Below, in pieces: positions 6,801-13,173 of a DNA stretch of 15,137 nt. Each line of letters starts with the position of its first letter. The stretch's first letter is position 1. A program made the position numbers and the translations under genes. The DNA lies in assembly GCA_013001365.1 (NCBI GenBank), contig JABDMQ010000403.1, positions 1 to 15,137 on the forward strand. Direction: 5' to 3'. Below the pieces are notes generated by a model, which ran no database searches, was not told the DNA's origin, and worked only from the letters and a program-made list of their open reading frames with translations. Source of the stretch: Flavobacteriaceae bacterium. Its GTDB lineage: Bacteria > Bacteroidota > Bacteroidia > Flavobacteriales > Flavobacteriaceae.

Positions 6801-8264
6801 ATGAGAACTAATAATATTTTTATCTTGATACTGATTCTATTTTCCCCTTTAATTTCGAATTCCCAAGAAATTAGTTTGGAAAGTTTTGGCTCAGGATTTA
6901 CAAACGTTGTGGATATAAAGAATGCAAACGATAATAGAATGTTTATTGTCGAACAAAAAGGCATTATAAAGGTATTAAATGCTGATAGTTCAGTAAATCC
7001 AACCCATTATATGAATATTGATGATAGGGTAAGTAATCTAGGCGGAGAAATGGGTTTGCTAGGTTTGGCCTTTCATCCAAATTACAGTACAAATGGATTT
7101 CTGTATGTTAATTATATAAGTAATCCTGTTGACATTAATGATCCTAATGATTTTGGAAATACCACAATTTCTCGATTCACAGTAAATTCAACAGACCCTG
7201 ATGATACGGGATTTAATAGCGTCGACCTTGATTCCGAACTGATAATTCTTTCATTTCCACAGCCTTTCGGTAACCATAATGGAGGATCATTGAATTTTGG
7301 CTCAGATGGATTCCTTTATATCGGCATTGGAGATGGTGGAGACTTTGGAGATCCGAATAACAATGCGCAATCACTGAACTCTCTTTTTGGCAAGATTTTG
7401 CGAATCGATGTAGATAATACTTCTAATGGCAATAATTATGCAATTCCAGCAAACAATCCTTATTTAAATGATGCAGATCCTTCGACGCTTCCAGAAATTT
7501 GGGCCTTAGGATTACGGAATCCATGGAAATTCTCATTTGACCGCTTCACTAATGACATGTGGATAGGAGATGTTGGTGAGGAAGATTTTGAAGAAATAAA
7601 TTTTGCTCCCATAAACTCTTCATCATTAAATTATGGCTGGCGCTGTTATGAAGGCACTAGCGTATTTGACCTATCAGGGAATTGCCCTGCATTAAATTCA
7701 CTTACTTTTCCAATTGCCGAATATTCCCATTTCAATAGTGGTAATTCGAAGTGTTCAATAACAGGTGGGTACCGTTATAGAGGTTCTAATCCATCAACCT
7801 TCGGGAATTACTTTTTTGCAGATCTATGTAGTTCAGAGATAGGGAGGCTTGTCGAAGATGGTAATTCATGGACCATTGAATATGATATTCCAATTCCGGG
7901 CCTTTTGTGGTCAACATTTGGAGAAGACCAATCAGGAGAACTTTATATTGCTGCAATTAATTCAAGTACAATCTATAAATTGAATTGGCAAACCCTAGAA
8001 GTGCCTGAAAATAATTCAATTTATTTCAAAATATACCCTAACCCTTCGGTAAATGGCATTATTGAAGTAAATTTTAATAATATCAAGGGAAGTCAACTTA
8101 AAATGTGTATATATGACTTGCAAGGGAAGCTTCTTCATTATCTGGACGATATCTCAAATAATTCTGTGAGAATTTCAACTAAAGAATTTGTTTCAGGGCT
8201 CTATTTAATAGAAGTTTCTGATAATAATGGCCATAAAGAACAGAAAAAACTACTTGTCAATTAA
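6801..8264 (+). CDS. T9SS-secreted PQQ-dependent sugar dehydrogenase (GSDH family)
   Basis: A 487-residue extracellular protein. Signal peptide (1-22, MRTNNIF then a hydrophobic stretch ending SNSQ); six-bladed beta-propeller of the glucose/sorbosone dehydrogenase family (about 25-395); C-terminal type A sorting domain (about 408-487, opening FKIYPNPS) that marks cargo of type IX secretion. Family marks are FIVEQKGIIKVL, GLLGLAFHPNY, NHNGGSLNFGSDGFLYIGIGDGGD (His159 corresponds to the catalytic base of soluble glucose dehydrogenase), WALGLRNPWKFSFD (Arg239) and WIGDVGEEDFEEIN. The enzyme would oxidise a sugar with PQQ; the substrate is not readable. I chose ATG 6801 over an upstream TTG (6762) because it places the signal peptide at the N-terminus. 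It sits between the phosphatase and methyltransferase genes with a 97-bp upstream gap. Confidence 0.88.
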   Translation: MRTNNIFILILILFSPLISNSQEISLESFGSGFTNVVDIKNANDNRMFIVEQKGIIKVLNADSSVNPTHYMNIDDRVSNLGGEMGLLGLAFHPNYSTNGFLYVNYISNPVDINDPNDFGNTTISRFTVNSTDPDDTGFNSVDLDSELIILSFPQPFGNHNGGSLNFGSDGFLYIGIGDGGDFGDPNNNAQSLNSLFGKILRIDVDNTSNGNNYAIPANNPYLNDADPSTLPEIWALGLRNPWKFSFDRFTNDMWIGDVGEEDFEEINFAPINSSSLNYGWRCYEGTSVFDLSGNCPALNSLTFPIAEYSHFNSGNSKCSITGGYRYRGSNPSTFGNYFFADLCSSEIGRLVEDGNSWTIEYDIPIPGLLWSTFGEDQSGELYIAAINSSTIYKLNWQTLEVPENNSIYFKIYPNPSVNGIIEVNFNNIKGSQLKMCIYDLQGKLLHYLDDISNNSVRISTKEFVSGLYLIEVSDNNGHKEQKKLLVN

Positions 8265-8286
8265 AAATCTTTCCTAATTTTAATTG

Positions 8287-9003
8287 ATGGAACAATCACA
8301 AGGCAAGCTCTATTTAATACCAACGACTTTAGGCGATAATGCACCCCTTGAAGTTCTGCCAATTTCAGTCAAAAAAATTATTGAACTTGTCGACAGCTAC
8401 ATCGTAGAAAACGAAAAAACTGCCAGAAGATTCATAAAAAAGGTAAGTTCGAGCAAATCCCAATCAACACTCAATATCAATCTTATAAACAAATATACTT
8501 TAACAGACGATATGCCCGGATTTCTTAATCCTTGCCTAGAAGGAAAGTCTGTTGGGCTCATGTCTGAAGCCGGATGCCCTGGAATTGCCGACCCTGGATC
8601 TGAGGTCGTCAGGATAGCCCACGAAATGAAAATTAGAGTGGTGCCTTTAGTAGGCCCTTCATCAATTATATTGGCCATGATGAGCTCTGGAATGAACGGA
8701 CAAAACTTTACATTTAACGGGTACCTTCCAATTGATTCTTCCGAACGGAAAAAAGCACTACGCCAACTCGAGAAAAATTCATTTGAACGCAATCAAGCTC
8801 AATTATTCATAGAAACACCATACAGGAACAACAAGCTCTTAGAAGATATGAAATCCGTATTGCATCCCAATTCCAGATTATGCATTGCTTGTGATATTAC
8901 ATTGCCCACAGAATTCATTAGGACAATGACCATGAACCAATGGAAAAAAAATAATTTGGACCTTCATAAAAGACCCACACTGTTCGTTCTTCAAAAAGAT
9001 TGA
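8287..9003 (+). CDS. SAM-dependent methyltransferase, tetrapyrrole-methylase fold (RsmI-like)
   Basis: A 238-residue protein with the two-domain tetrapyrrole methylase fold. The core motifs GLMSEAGCPGIADPGS (90-105) and VPLVGPSSI (119-127), followed by FNGYLP (143-148), match RsmI, which 2'-O-methylates C1402 of 16S rRNA. The N-terminal motifs differ. RsmI has P-x-GNLxD and EDTR-x-(T/S); here there is IPTTLGDNAP (11-20) and ENEKTARRF (41-49). The protein also lacks the roughly 45-residue C-terminal extension of RsmI. It is therefore an RsmI relative whose substrate may differ. ATG 8287 is used; a TTG directly before it adds only one residue. It lies 22 bases after the sugar dehydrogenase and converges on the lytic-transglycosylase-like gene with a 9-base gap. 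Confidence 0.85.
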   Translation: MEQSQGKLYLIPTTLGDNAPLEVLPISVKKIIELVDSYIVENEKTARRFIKKVSSSKSQSTLNINLINKYTLTDDMPGFLNPCLEGKSVGLMSEAGCPGIADPGSEVVRIAHEMKIRVVPLVGPSSIILAMMSSGMNGQNFTFNGYLPIDSSERKKALRQLEKNSFERNQAQLFIETPYRNNKLLEDMKSVLHPNSRLCIACDITLPTEFIRTMTMNQWKKNNLDLHKRPTLFVLQKD

Positions 9004-9012
9004 ATTCCTTAT

Positions 9013-9675
9013 TTATGCTCTAGGAACTCGTGCTTTCTTGTTAGGTTTGACGATTGAAGTATCGTAACCTGAAAATCTTTTCATGTAGTTATTTATGGAA
9101 GTGCCGAACGCATCTGAGAATCCATTTTGACCATAACTACGTAAATATTTCTTAACGCTTCCGGGACCAGCTAAATGAGCCGCAGCAAGAATTCCAGACT
9201 CTGTAATTTCAATTCCGTTTATCCGTTTCCCTACAAATCGCTCTATATCCCTTCTCAATACCCATTTATTTCGCTCCAAATTCGCCATGAATGCTTTTTC
9301 CTGAAGCTCTGGATTATATAGAAACTGATTTGGACTATAAATACCAATAAGTTTGAGGGTTTCTTTACCAAATTGATATTTTCCTAAATACCCAAAATCG
9401 TTCACACTGAAGTAGTTTCCTTGTGATTCCTTGAATGCCAATGCCTCCTTGAATCCAACATAGGACTTGCCAAGATCCATCGTAAAGGTATTGAATCGTT
9501 CTTCACTGAATTCAAGTATTTCTTTTTCGGAAAGTAAAGTGGCAGTGTAATTAAGGGTCTCGCCCTTTGTGGAATACTTCTTAAAGTCGATGCCTTTGTC
9601 ATTAGAGTAGGAAAAATAAAAAAATCCTGAGACAATGGCTAACACTGATAATTGACTAATCAAGCTTTTTACCAT
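9013..9675 (-). CDS. Membrane-anchored or exported lytic-transglycosylase-like protein
   Basis: A 220-residue protein with an N-terminal hydrophobic segment (4-23, ISQLSVLAIVSGFFYFSYS), either a signal peptide or a single anchor, placing the rest in the periplasm. The region 74-110 (FKEALAFKESQGNYFSVNDFGYLGKYQFG) resembles the lysozyme-like fold of lytic transglycosylases and phage tail lysins: Glu83 in E-S-x-G-N-Y is the likely catalytic acid, and GxYQFG follows as in SLT domains. AAHLAGPGSVKKYL (165-178) fits the later helix with an A-x-L-x-G motif. It would cleave peptidoglycan glycan strands. It has its own promoter box and lies downstream of the DUF2279 and mltG genes. The C-terminus is basic (KPNKKARVPRA). 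Catalytic activity is inferred only. Confidence 0.7.
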   Translation of the reverse strand: MVKSLISQLSVLAIVSGFFYFSYSNDKGIDFKKYSTKGETLNYTATLLSEKEILEFSEERFNTFTMDLGKSYVGFKEALAFKESQGNYFSVNDFGYLGKYQFGKETLKLIGIYSPNQFLYNPELQEKAFMANLERNKWVLRRDIERFVGKRINGIEITESGILAAAHLAGPGSVKKYLRSYGQNGFSDAFGTSINNYMKRFSGYDTSIVKPNKKARVPRA

Positions 9676-9729
9676 GCAATAAATTTAATTGAACACAAGC
9701 ACTAATAATGCCATTCTTTAAATTCGCTG

Positions 9730-9737
9730 CAAAGATA
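9730..9737 (-). promoter_or_regulatory. Bacteroidota -7 promoter box for the lytic-transglycosylase-like gene
   Basis: The minus strand reads TATCTTTG here, followed by C-A, an exact TAnnTTTG match in one of its commonest forms. It lies 54 bases before the ATG at 9675, giving a leader of about 45-50 nt. No TTTG sits at the normal -33 distance; instead a TTTAAC element begins 21 bases upstream (see the repeat at 9759-9784). Confidence 0.6.
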
Positions 9738-9758
9738 CACCAAGAAACAAGAAATGGT

Positions 9759-9784
9759 GTTAAAACTTGTTAACAAAAGTTAAA
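9759..9784. repeat. Three GTTAA repeats at exact 10-bp period upstream of a promoter
   Basis: GTTAAA (9759-9764), GTTAAC (9769-9774) and GTTAAA (9779-9784) recur with a period of exactly 10 bp, one helical turn. They begin 21 bases upstream of the TATCTTTG box of the lytic-transglycosylase-like gene and run into the stop codon of the DUF2279 gene. On the promoter's own strand they read TTTAAC/GTTAAC. This suggests a cooperative protein-binding site or an atypical -33 region. A similar cluster lies upstream of dapF and htrA. Confidence 0.5.
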
Positions 9785-10706
9785 AATAAACAGCATGAAA
9801 AAAGACTTTCCCTTTGCTATTCAGCTCTATCGTCGGAGCAGGAATCTTGATAAAATTGAAAACATCAAATAGTGTCCTCAAAAGCCTGGAACCCGTCTCA
9901 ATCCTTGACAAATCAACATCTAGACTTAAATAGAATTGCTTGATTCGGTCTTGATTAGGAAAAAGAAGCATGTCTGCCTCTTCATTCGCGCCAGTAAGCA
10001 TGCCGTCTGCTCCATAGCCAAAAGCAATATTGAGCCATTTGGGTATTTTAGATTGCTCATTCATAAACGAATTCAAATTGGCACTTAACCAATAAGTCTG
10101 TCCGTTGTAATCCTTTAAGGTTTGTTCGAGAAAATTCTCACCTAATTTCTCCGGACGTATTTCAGCATATTTTGTCTGGTGAAAAGAATATTTCATGGTA
10201 ATGCGTTGTTCTTGCCAAAGTAATTCTTGACCTATGTAAAGACCTGTCCCAGATGCGTTGGCTAGCATATCTCCCCAAGAAAAACCCCATTCTTCAGAAA
10301 AGCCATCAAAAACCTCAACTGCAGTAAGAAATCCTAATCCAATTGTAGCGCCATAGATCAGTTGATCCTTCTCTCGTACACCGCTCCAATCAAGTACATT
10401 CGCTCCTACTCGACCGACATAATATGATGCCATGACATGGCCCATCTTGTCCATGAGGAGCCATTCATTATTATCGTTAATGGTCCTGAACTTTGACCTT
10501 TGAAAATCGTTATACCATAATTGGTCCAGACCTATAAGTGTCAATGATGCTAATGAAGCTTCAGTAATGACTACAGCATTACGTCTTGATTTGTTCAGGG
10601 TGTCACTGGGCTTAAGAAAATCATTAAGTCCTGTTTGACTTGACAGAGAAAAGCAGGAAATAAATATAAGAATTATTGGCAGAAACTGAAATTTTGGGGC
10701 TTTCAC
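9780..10706 (-). CDS. DUF2279 (YfiM-like) family envelope protein
   Basis: A 308-residue predicted exported protein of unknown function. A signal peptide is visible (FLPIILIFISCFSLSSQ, about 8-24). The DUF2279 core follows: DKMGHVMASYYVGRVGA (86-102), then a hydrophobic stretch YGATIGLGFLTAVEVFDGF (118-136) and WGFSWGDMLANASGTGLY (140-157). The conserved D-K-x-x-H and G-D-x-x-A-N are typical of this family. The C-terminal half looks beta-rich and ends in Phe (HAVYF), a pattern common in outer-membrane proteins. It starts with GTG 10706-10704, two bases after the mltG TAA; the signal peptide directly behind supports this start. It lies between two peptidoglycan-cleaving genes, so an envelope role is a reasonable guess. 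Confidence 0.75.
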   Translation of the reverse strand: MKAPKFQFLPIILIFISCFSLSSQTGLNDFLKPSDTLNKSRRNAVVITEASLASLTLIGLDQLWYNDFQRSKFRTINDNNEWLLMDKMGHVMASYYVGRVGANVLDWSGVREKDQLIYGATIGLGFLTAVEVFDGFSEEWGFSWGDMLANASGTGLYIGQELLWQEQRITMKYSFHQTKYAEIRPEKLGENFLEQTLKDYNGQTYWLSANLNSFMNEQSKIPKWLNIAFGYGADGMLTGANEEADMLLFPNQDRIKQFYLSLDVDLSRIETGSRLLRTLFDVFNFIKIPAPTIELNSKGKVFFHAVYF

Positions 10707-10708
10707 GA

Positions 10709-11752
10709 TTATCTGTTTATTCCTTGCTTATTTATCCAACGCACATATTCCTGCTTGTTGCGATTGTGCTCCGATAAGGATTTGGCAAATTTATGATATC
10801 CGAAATTCTGCACATTGACCACAAAATAGAGATAATCATGCTTTTCGTAATTTAGCACTGCGTCTATTGAGGATATATCAGGCATCGCAATAGGACCTGG
10901 TGGTAAACCCCTGTTTTTATAGACATTGTAAGGAGAATCCATTTCAAGGTCCTTATAAAGTACGCGTTTAATAACAAGATCAAAATTTCCAGTAGCTTTT
11001 TTCATTCCGAAAATTATCGCTGGATCTGCTTGTAAAGGCATACCTATCTTCAATCTATTAATATAAACACCTGCTACCCGTGGTCTTTCGTCTACTTTTG
11101 CCGTTTCTTTTTGTACGATGGATGCCAAGGTCATGACCTCAACCTCAGAAAGATTAAGGTTCTTAGCCTTGTTCAGCCTGTTTTCTGTCCAGAATTTGTT
11201 ATACTCCTTGAGCATGCGATCCCTGTATTTTTCTGCCGGGATATTCCAGAAGAACTCATAACTATTAGGAATGTACATACTTATGGCTGTATCCTCATTA
11301 AAATCATTCGCTTGCAAGAATTTGGAATCGGTCATGGCCTTAATTAATGACGTACTATCCGCTTCAATTTGGTCGGCTATACGTCCTGCCAAATGCATGA
11401 TGGTCTCTTGATTATTGAAGGACACTTTAATGGGTAAATTGTTGCTTCGTATGGAATTGATGATGTCATTATTGCTCATGTCCTTCTTGATGACAAAACG
11501 CCCAGGTTTCACATTGGTTGTGTATTTCTTGCGTTTTGCCAGCGCATCGAACTTCTTGATGCTCTTTAACAAAGGCTCCAAGTCGTCGCGTACATCTTGA
11601 TAGGAGGCGTTAGTAGGAATGTAGAGGTAAGCCTCTTCATTTTGAAAAGCCGTATTTGGTGCAATCATGGCTGAATATATAAAATAGGCAAAGTAGCCTG
11701 CAACAACAAGCCCTATCAATACAATTGCCAATAAGATTCTTTTGAGATACAT
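10709..11752 (-). CDS. mltG: Endolytic transglycosylase MltG
   Basis: Inner-membrane enzyme that cuts nascent peptidoglycan strands and is thought to end glycan polymerisation. One N-terminal transmembrane helix (5-28) precedes a LysM-like region (about 40-105, with IPTNASYQDV) and the YceG catalytic domain. The catalytic Glu is Glu216 in LASIVQKETA (209-218), followed by RPRVAGVYINRL and MPLQADPAI, then LPPGPIAMPDISSIDAVL and YLYFVV; all are family marks. At 347 residues it is full length. Its ATG shares one base with the upstream acetyltransferase stop (TAATG), and the DUF2279 start follows its stop by two bases, so it belongs to the dapF operon. Confidence 0.95.
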   Translation of the reverse strand: MYLKRILLAIVLIGLVVAGYFAYFIYSAMIAPNTAFQNEEAYLYIPTNASYQDVRDDLEPLLKSIKKFDALAKRKKYTTNVKPGRFVIKKDMSNNDIINSIRSNNLPIKVSFNNQETIMHLAGRIADQIEADSTSLIKAMTDSKFLQANDFNEDTAISMYIPNSYEFFWNIPAEKYRDRMLKEYNKFWTENRLNKAKNLNLSEVEVMTLASIVQKETAKVDERPRVAGVYINRLKIGMPLQADPAIIFGMKKATGNFDLVIKRVLYKDLEMDSPYNVYKNRGLPPGPIAMPDISSIDAVLNYEKHDYLYFVVNVQNFGYHKFAKSLSEHNRNKQEYVRWINKQGINR

Positions 11753-12276
11753 TAGTTCTTGATTTTCTGGTACATTAGTTCATCATGGAATTTGCCTTCC
11801 GCAAAATTCCAATCTTTCTTGGTTCCGATTTTCTTGAATCCCTGCTTGGTGAAGAGATTGATACTAGCTATGTTGTCAACCGAAATATTGCAATATAATT
11901 GATGCAGGTTCAATCTATTGAAGCTATATTCAGTCAATAATTCCAGTGCTTCACTTCCTATGCCTTGGTTTCTTTTACTTTCGTCCTTGACCAAAATGCC
12001 AACTCCTGCTCTTTTGTTCTTGAAATCGAAATCAAAAAGGTCGATCATGCCTAATGCTTTATTGGTCTTGTCGGTTATTACTAATCGCAATTGCTTCACT
12101 TCATAAATATCCTTTTGGGCGTGCTCCAAATATTGCTTGATCAAGAATCTTGAATACGGCGTTTGTGTGTTGCTCAATTCCCAAATGGACTCATCGTTCT
12201 CTATACCATGGATAAATTCAAGGTCTTCTGGTTCCAAGGCGCGTAAATGAATATGTTCTCCTTGCAATGTCACCAT
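11752..12276 (-). CDS. GNAT family acetyltransferase, RimJ/RimL/SpeG-like
   Basis: A 174-residue GNAT protein of the RimJ/RimL type (Acetyltransf_3). The N-terminus HIHLRALEPEDLEFIHGIEND (9-29) is the standard opening strand and helix. The acetyl-CoA loop is ESKRNQGIGSEAL (99-111, R-x-x-G-x-G). The end NISVDNIASINLFTKQGFKKIG has the N-x-x-S-x-x-L-(Y/F)-x-K-x-GF pattern. Candidate acceptors are protein N-termini, polyamines or small amines; sequence does not decide. It overlaps the end of dapF by 7 bases and the start of mltG by 1 base, so all are one operon. The ATG at 12276 is backed by the usual MVTLxGxHIxLR start in relatives. Confidence 0.88.
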   Translation of the reverse strand: MVTLQGEHIHLRALEPEDLEFIHGIENDESIWELSNTQTPYSRFLIKQYLEHAQKDIYEVKQLRLVITDKTNKALGMIDLFDFDFKNKRAGVGILVKDESKRNQGIGSEALELLTEYSFNRLNLHQLYCNISVDNIASINLFTKQGFKKIGTKKDWNFAEGKFHDELMYQKIKN

Positions 12277-13049
12277 GTGACCTCCCCTTTAAATACTTGT
12301 TTAGCAGGTCCTTTCAGCCAGACATCAGAATAACCATTTTTGGTTCTCTCAAAGGAAACTTCCAATTTACCACCTTCAGTTTCCAATTGCACAAGATTCT
12401 TTTCAGTCTCTCCAATATAATTCATGGCTAAAGCAACAGCTGTAACACCAGTACCACAAGACAGGGTTTCGTCTTCGACTCCTCTTTCATAGGTCCGTAT
12501 AGCAAAATGACCATCTGAGAGCTTCTTGACAAAGTTTACGTTCACTCCTTTTTCGCTATATGGTTCAGAATATCGAATTTCAGCGCCTTTCTCCTTTATA
12601 TTCAATTCACTCAAACTAGGACTCAGTTGCACATGATGTGGCGAGCCTGTATCCAAGAAGACATGATTATTCCGGTGTTCTATTAGGGATACATCTTGCA
12701 TGAGCAGGCTTACTATATCACCGTTCAATATGGCCTTATGCGCGCCATCTATGGCATGAAAGGTGGTTTCGTCGTCAATGATTCCCAGAAACCTTGCAAA
12801 ACTTGCAATACACCTGCCTCCATTACCGCACATGCTGCTTTCATTTCCATCTGAATTATAGTAAACCATCTCAAAATCGTGTGTGCTATGGTCCTCCAAG
12901 AGGATTAGGCCATCGGCACCTATACCAAATCGTCTGTCACATAAAAATGAGATCAATTTGGTATCATTCTTGCGGAATTTATCCTGACGATTATCAATAA
13001 TTATAAAATCGTTTCCAGTTCCTTGATATTTGTAGAAAACATGTGCCAT
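12270..13049 (-). CDS. dapF: Diaminopimelate epimerase
   Basis: Cofactor-free racemase that converts LL- to meso-diaminopimelate, the precursor of lysine and of the peptidoglycan cross-link. The two catalytic cysteines are present: Cys74 in MCGNGGRC (73-80) and Cys198 in SCGTG (197-201). Other marks are YQGTGNDF (8-15), FGIGADG (41-47), NSDGNESS (65-72) and TYERGVEDET (186-195). At 259 residues it is a little shorter than the 274-residue E. coli enzyme but complete. It leads a leftward operon with an acetyltransferase, mltG and the DUF2279 gene, linking cell-wall precursor supply to cell-wall cleavage. A near-consensus promoter box lies just upstream. Confidence 0.96.
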   Translation of the reverse strand: MAHVFYKYQGTGNDFIIIDNRQDKFRKNDTKLISFLCDRRFGIGADGLILLEDHSTHDFEMVYYNSDGNESSMCGNGGRCIASFARFLGIIDDETTFHAIDGAHKAILNGDIVSLLMQDVSLIEHRNNHVFLDTGSPHHVQLSPSLSELNIKEKGAEIRYSEPYSEKGVNVNFVKKLSDGHFAIRTYERGVEDETLSCGTGVTAVALAMNYIGETEKNLVQLETEGGKLEVSFERTKNGYSDVWLKGPAKQVFKGEVTW

Positions 13050-13058
13050 AAGTTGGCG

Positions 13059-13066
13059 TAAAGATA
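13059..13066 (-). promoter_or_regulatory. Near-consensus -7 box for the dapF operon
   Basis: The minus strand reads TATCTTTA, one mismatch from TAnnTTTG. TTTTTG lies 14 bases upstream, shorter than the usual spacing to a -33 box. The box ends only 9 bases before the dapF ATG, so the transcript would have a leader of a few bases, nearly leaderless. A TTTAAC cluster begins 24 bases upstream. Confidence 0.4.
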
Positions 13067-13090
13067 AAAATATTAAGGAGCAAAAACCTT

Positions 13091-13113
13091 GTTAAATACT
13101 AGTTAAAGTTAAA
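13091..13113. repeat. Three GTTAAA repeats between dapF and htrA
   Basis: GTTAAA occurs at 13091-13096, 13102-13107 and 13108-13113 (spacings of 11 and 6). The cluster lies in the 124-bp divergent gap, 24 bases upstream of the dapF -7 box and about 60 bases before the htrA ATG. It resembles the cluster at 9759-9784 but is less regular. It may be a shared regulator site; in AT-rich DNA chance remains possible. Confidence 0.4.
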
Positions 13114-13173
13114 AAGGGAATTCAATAAATAATTATTTTTAATCGTTATCCTAAAAGTCTAAACATTACTATT

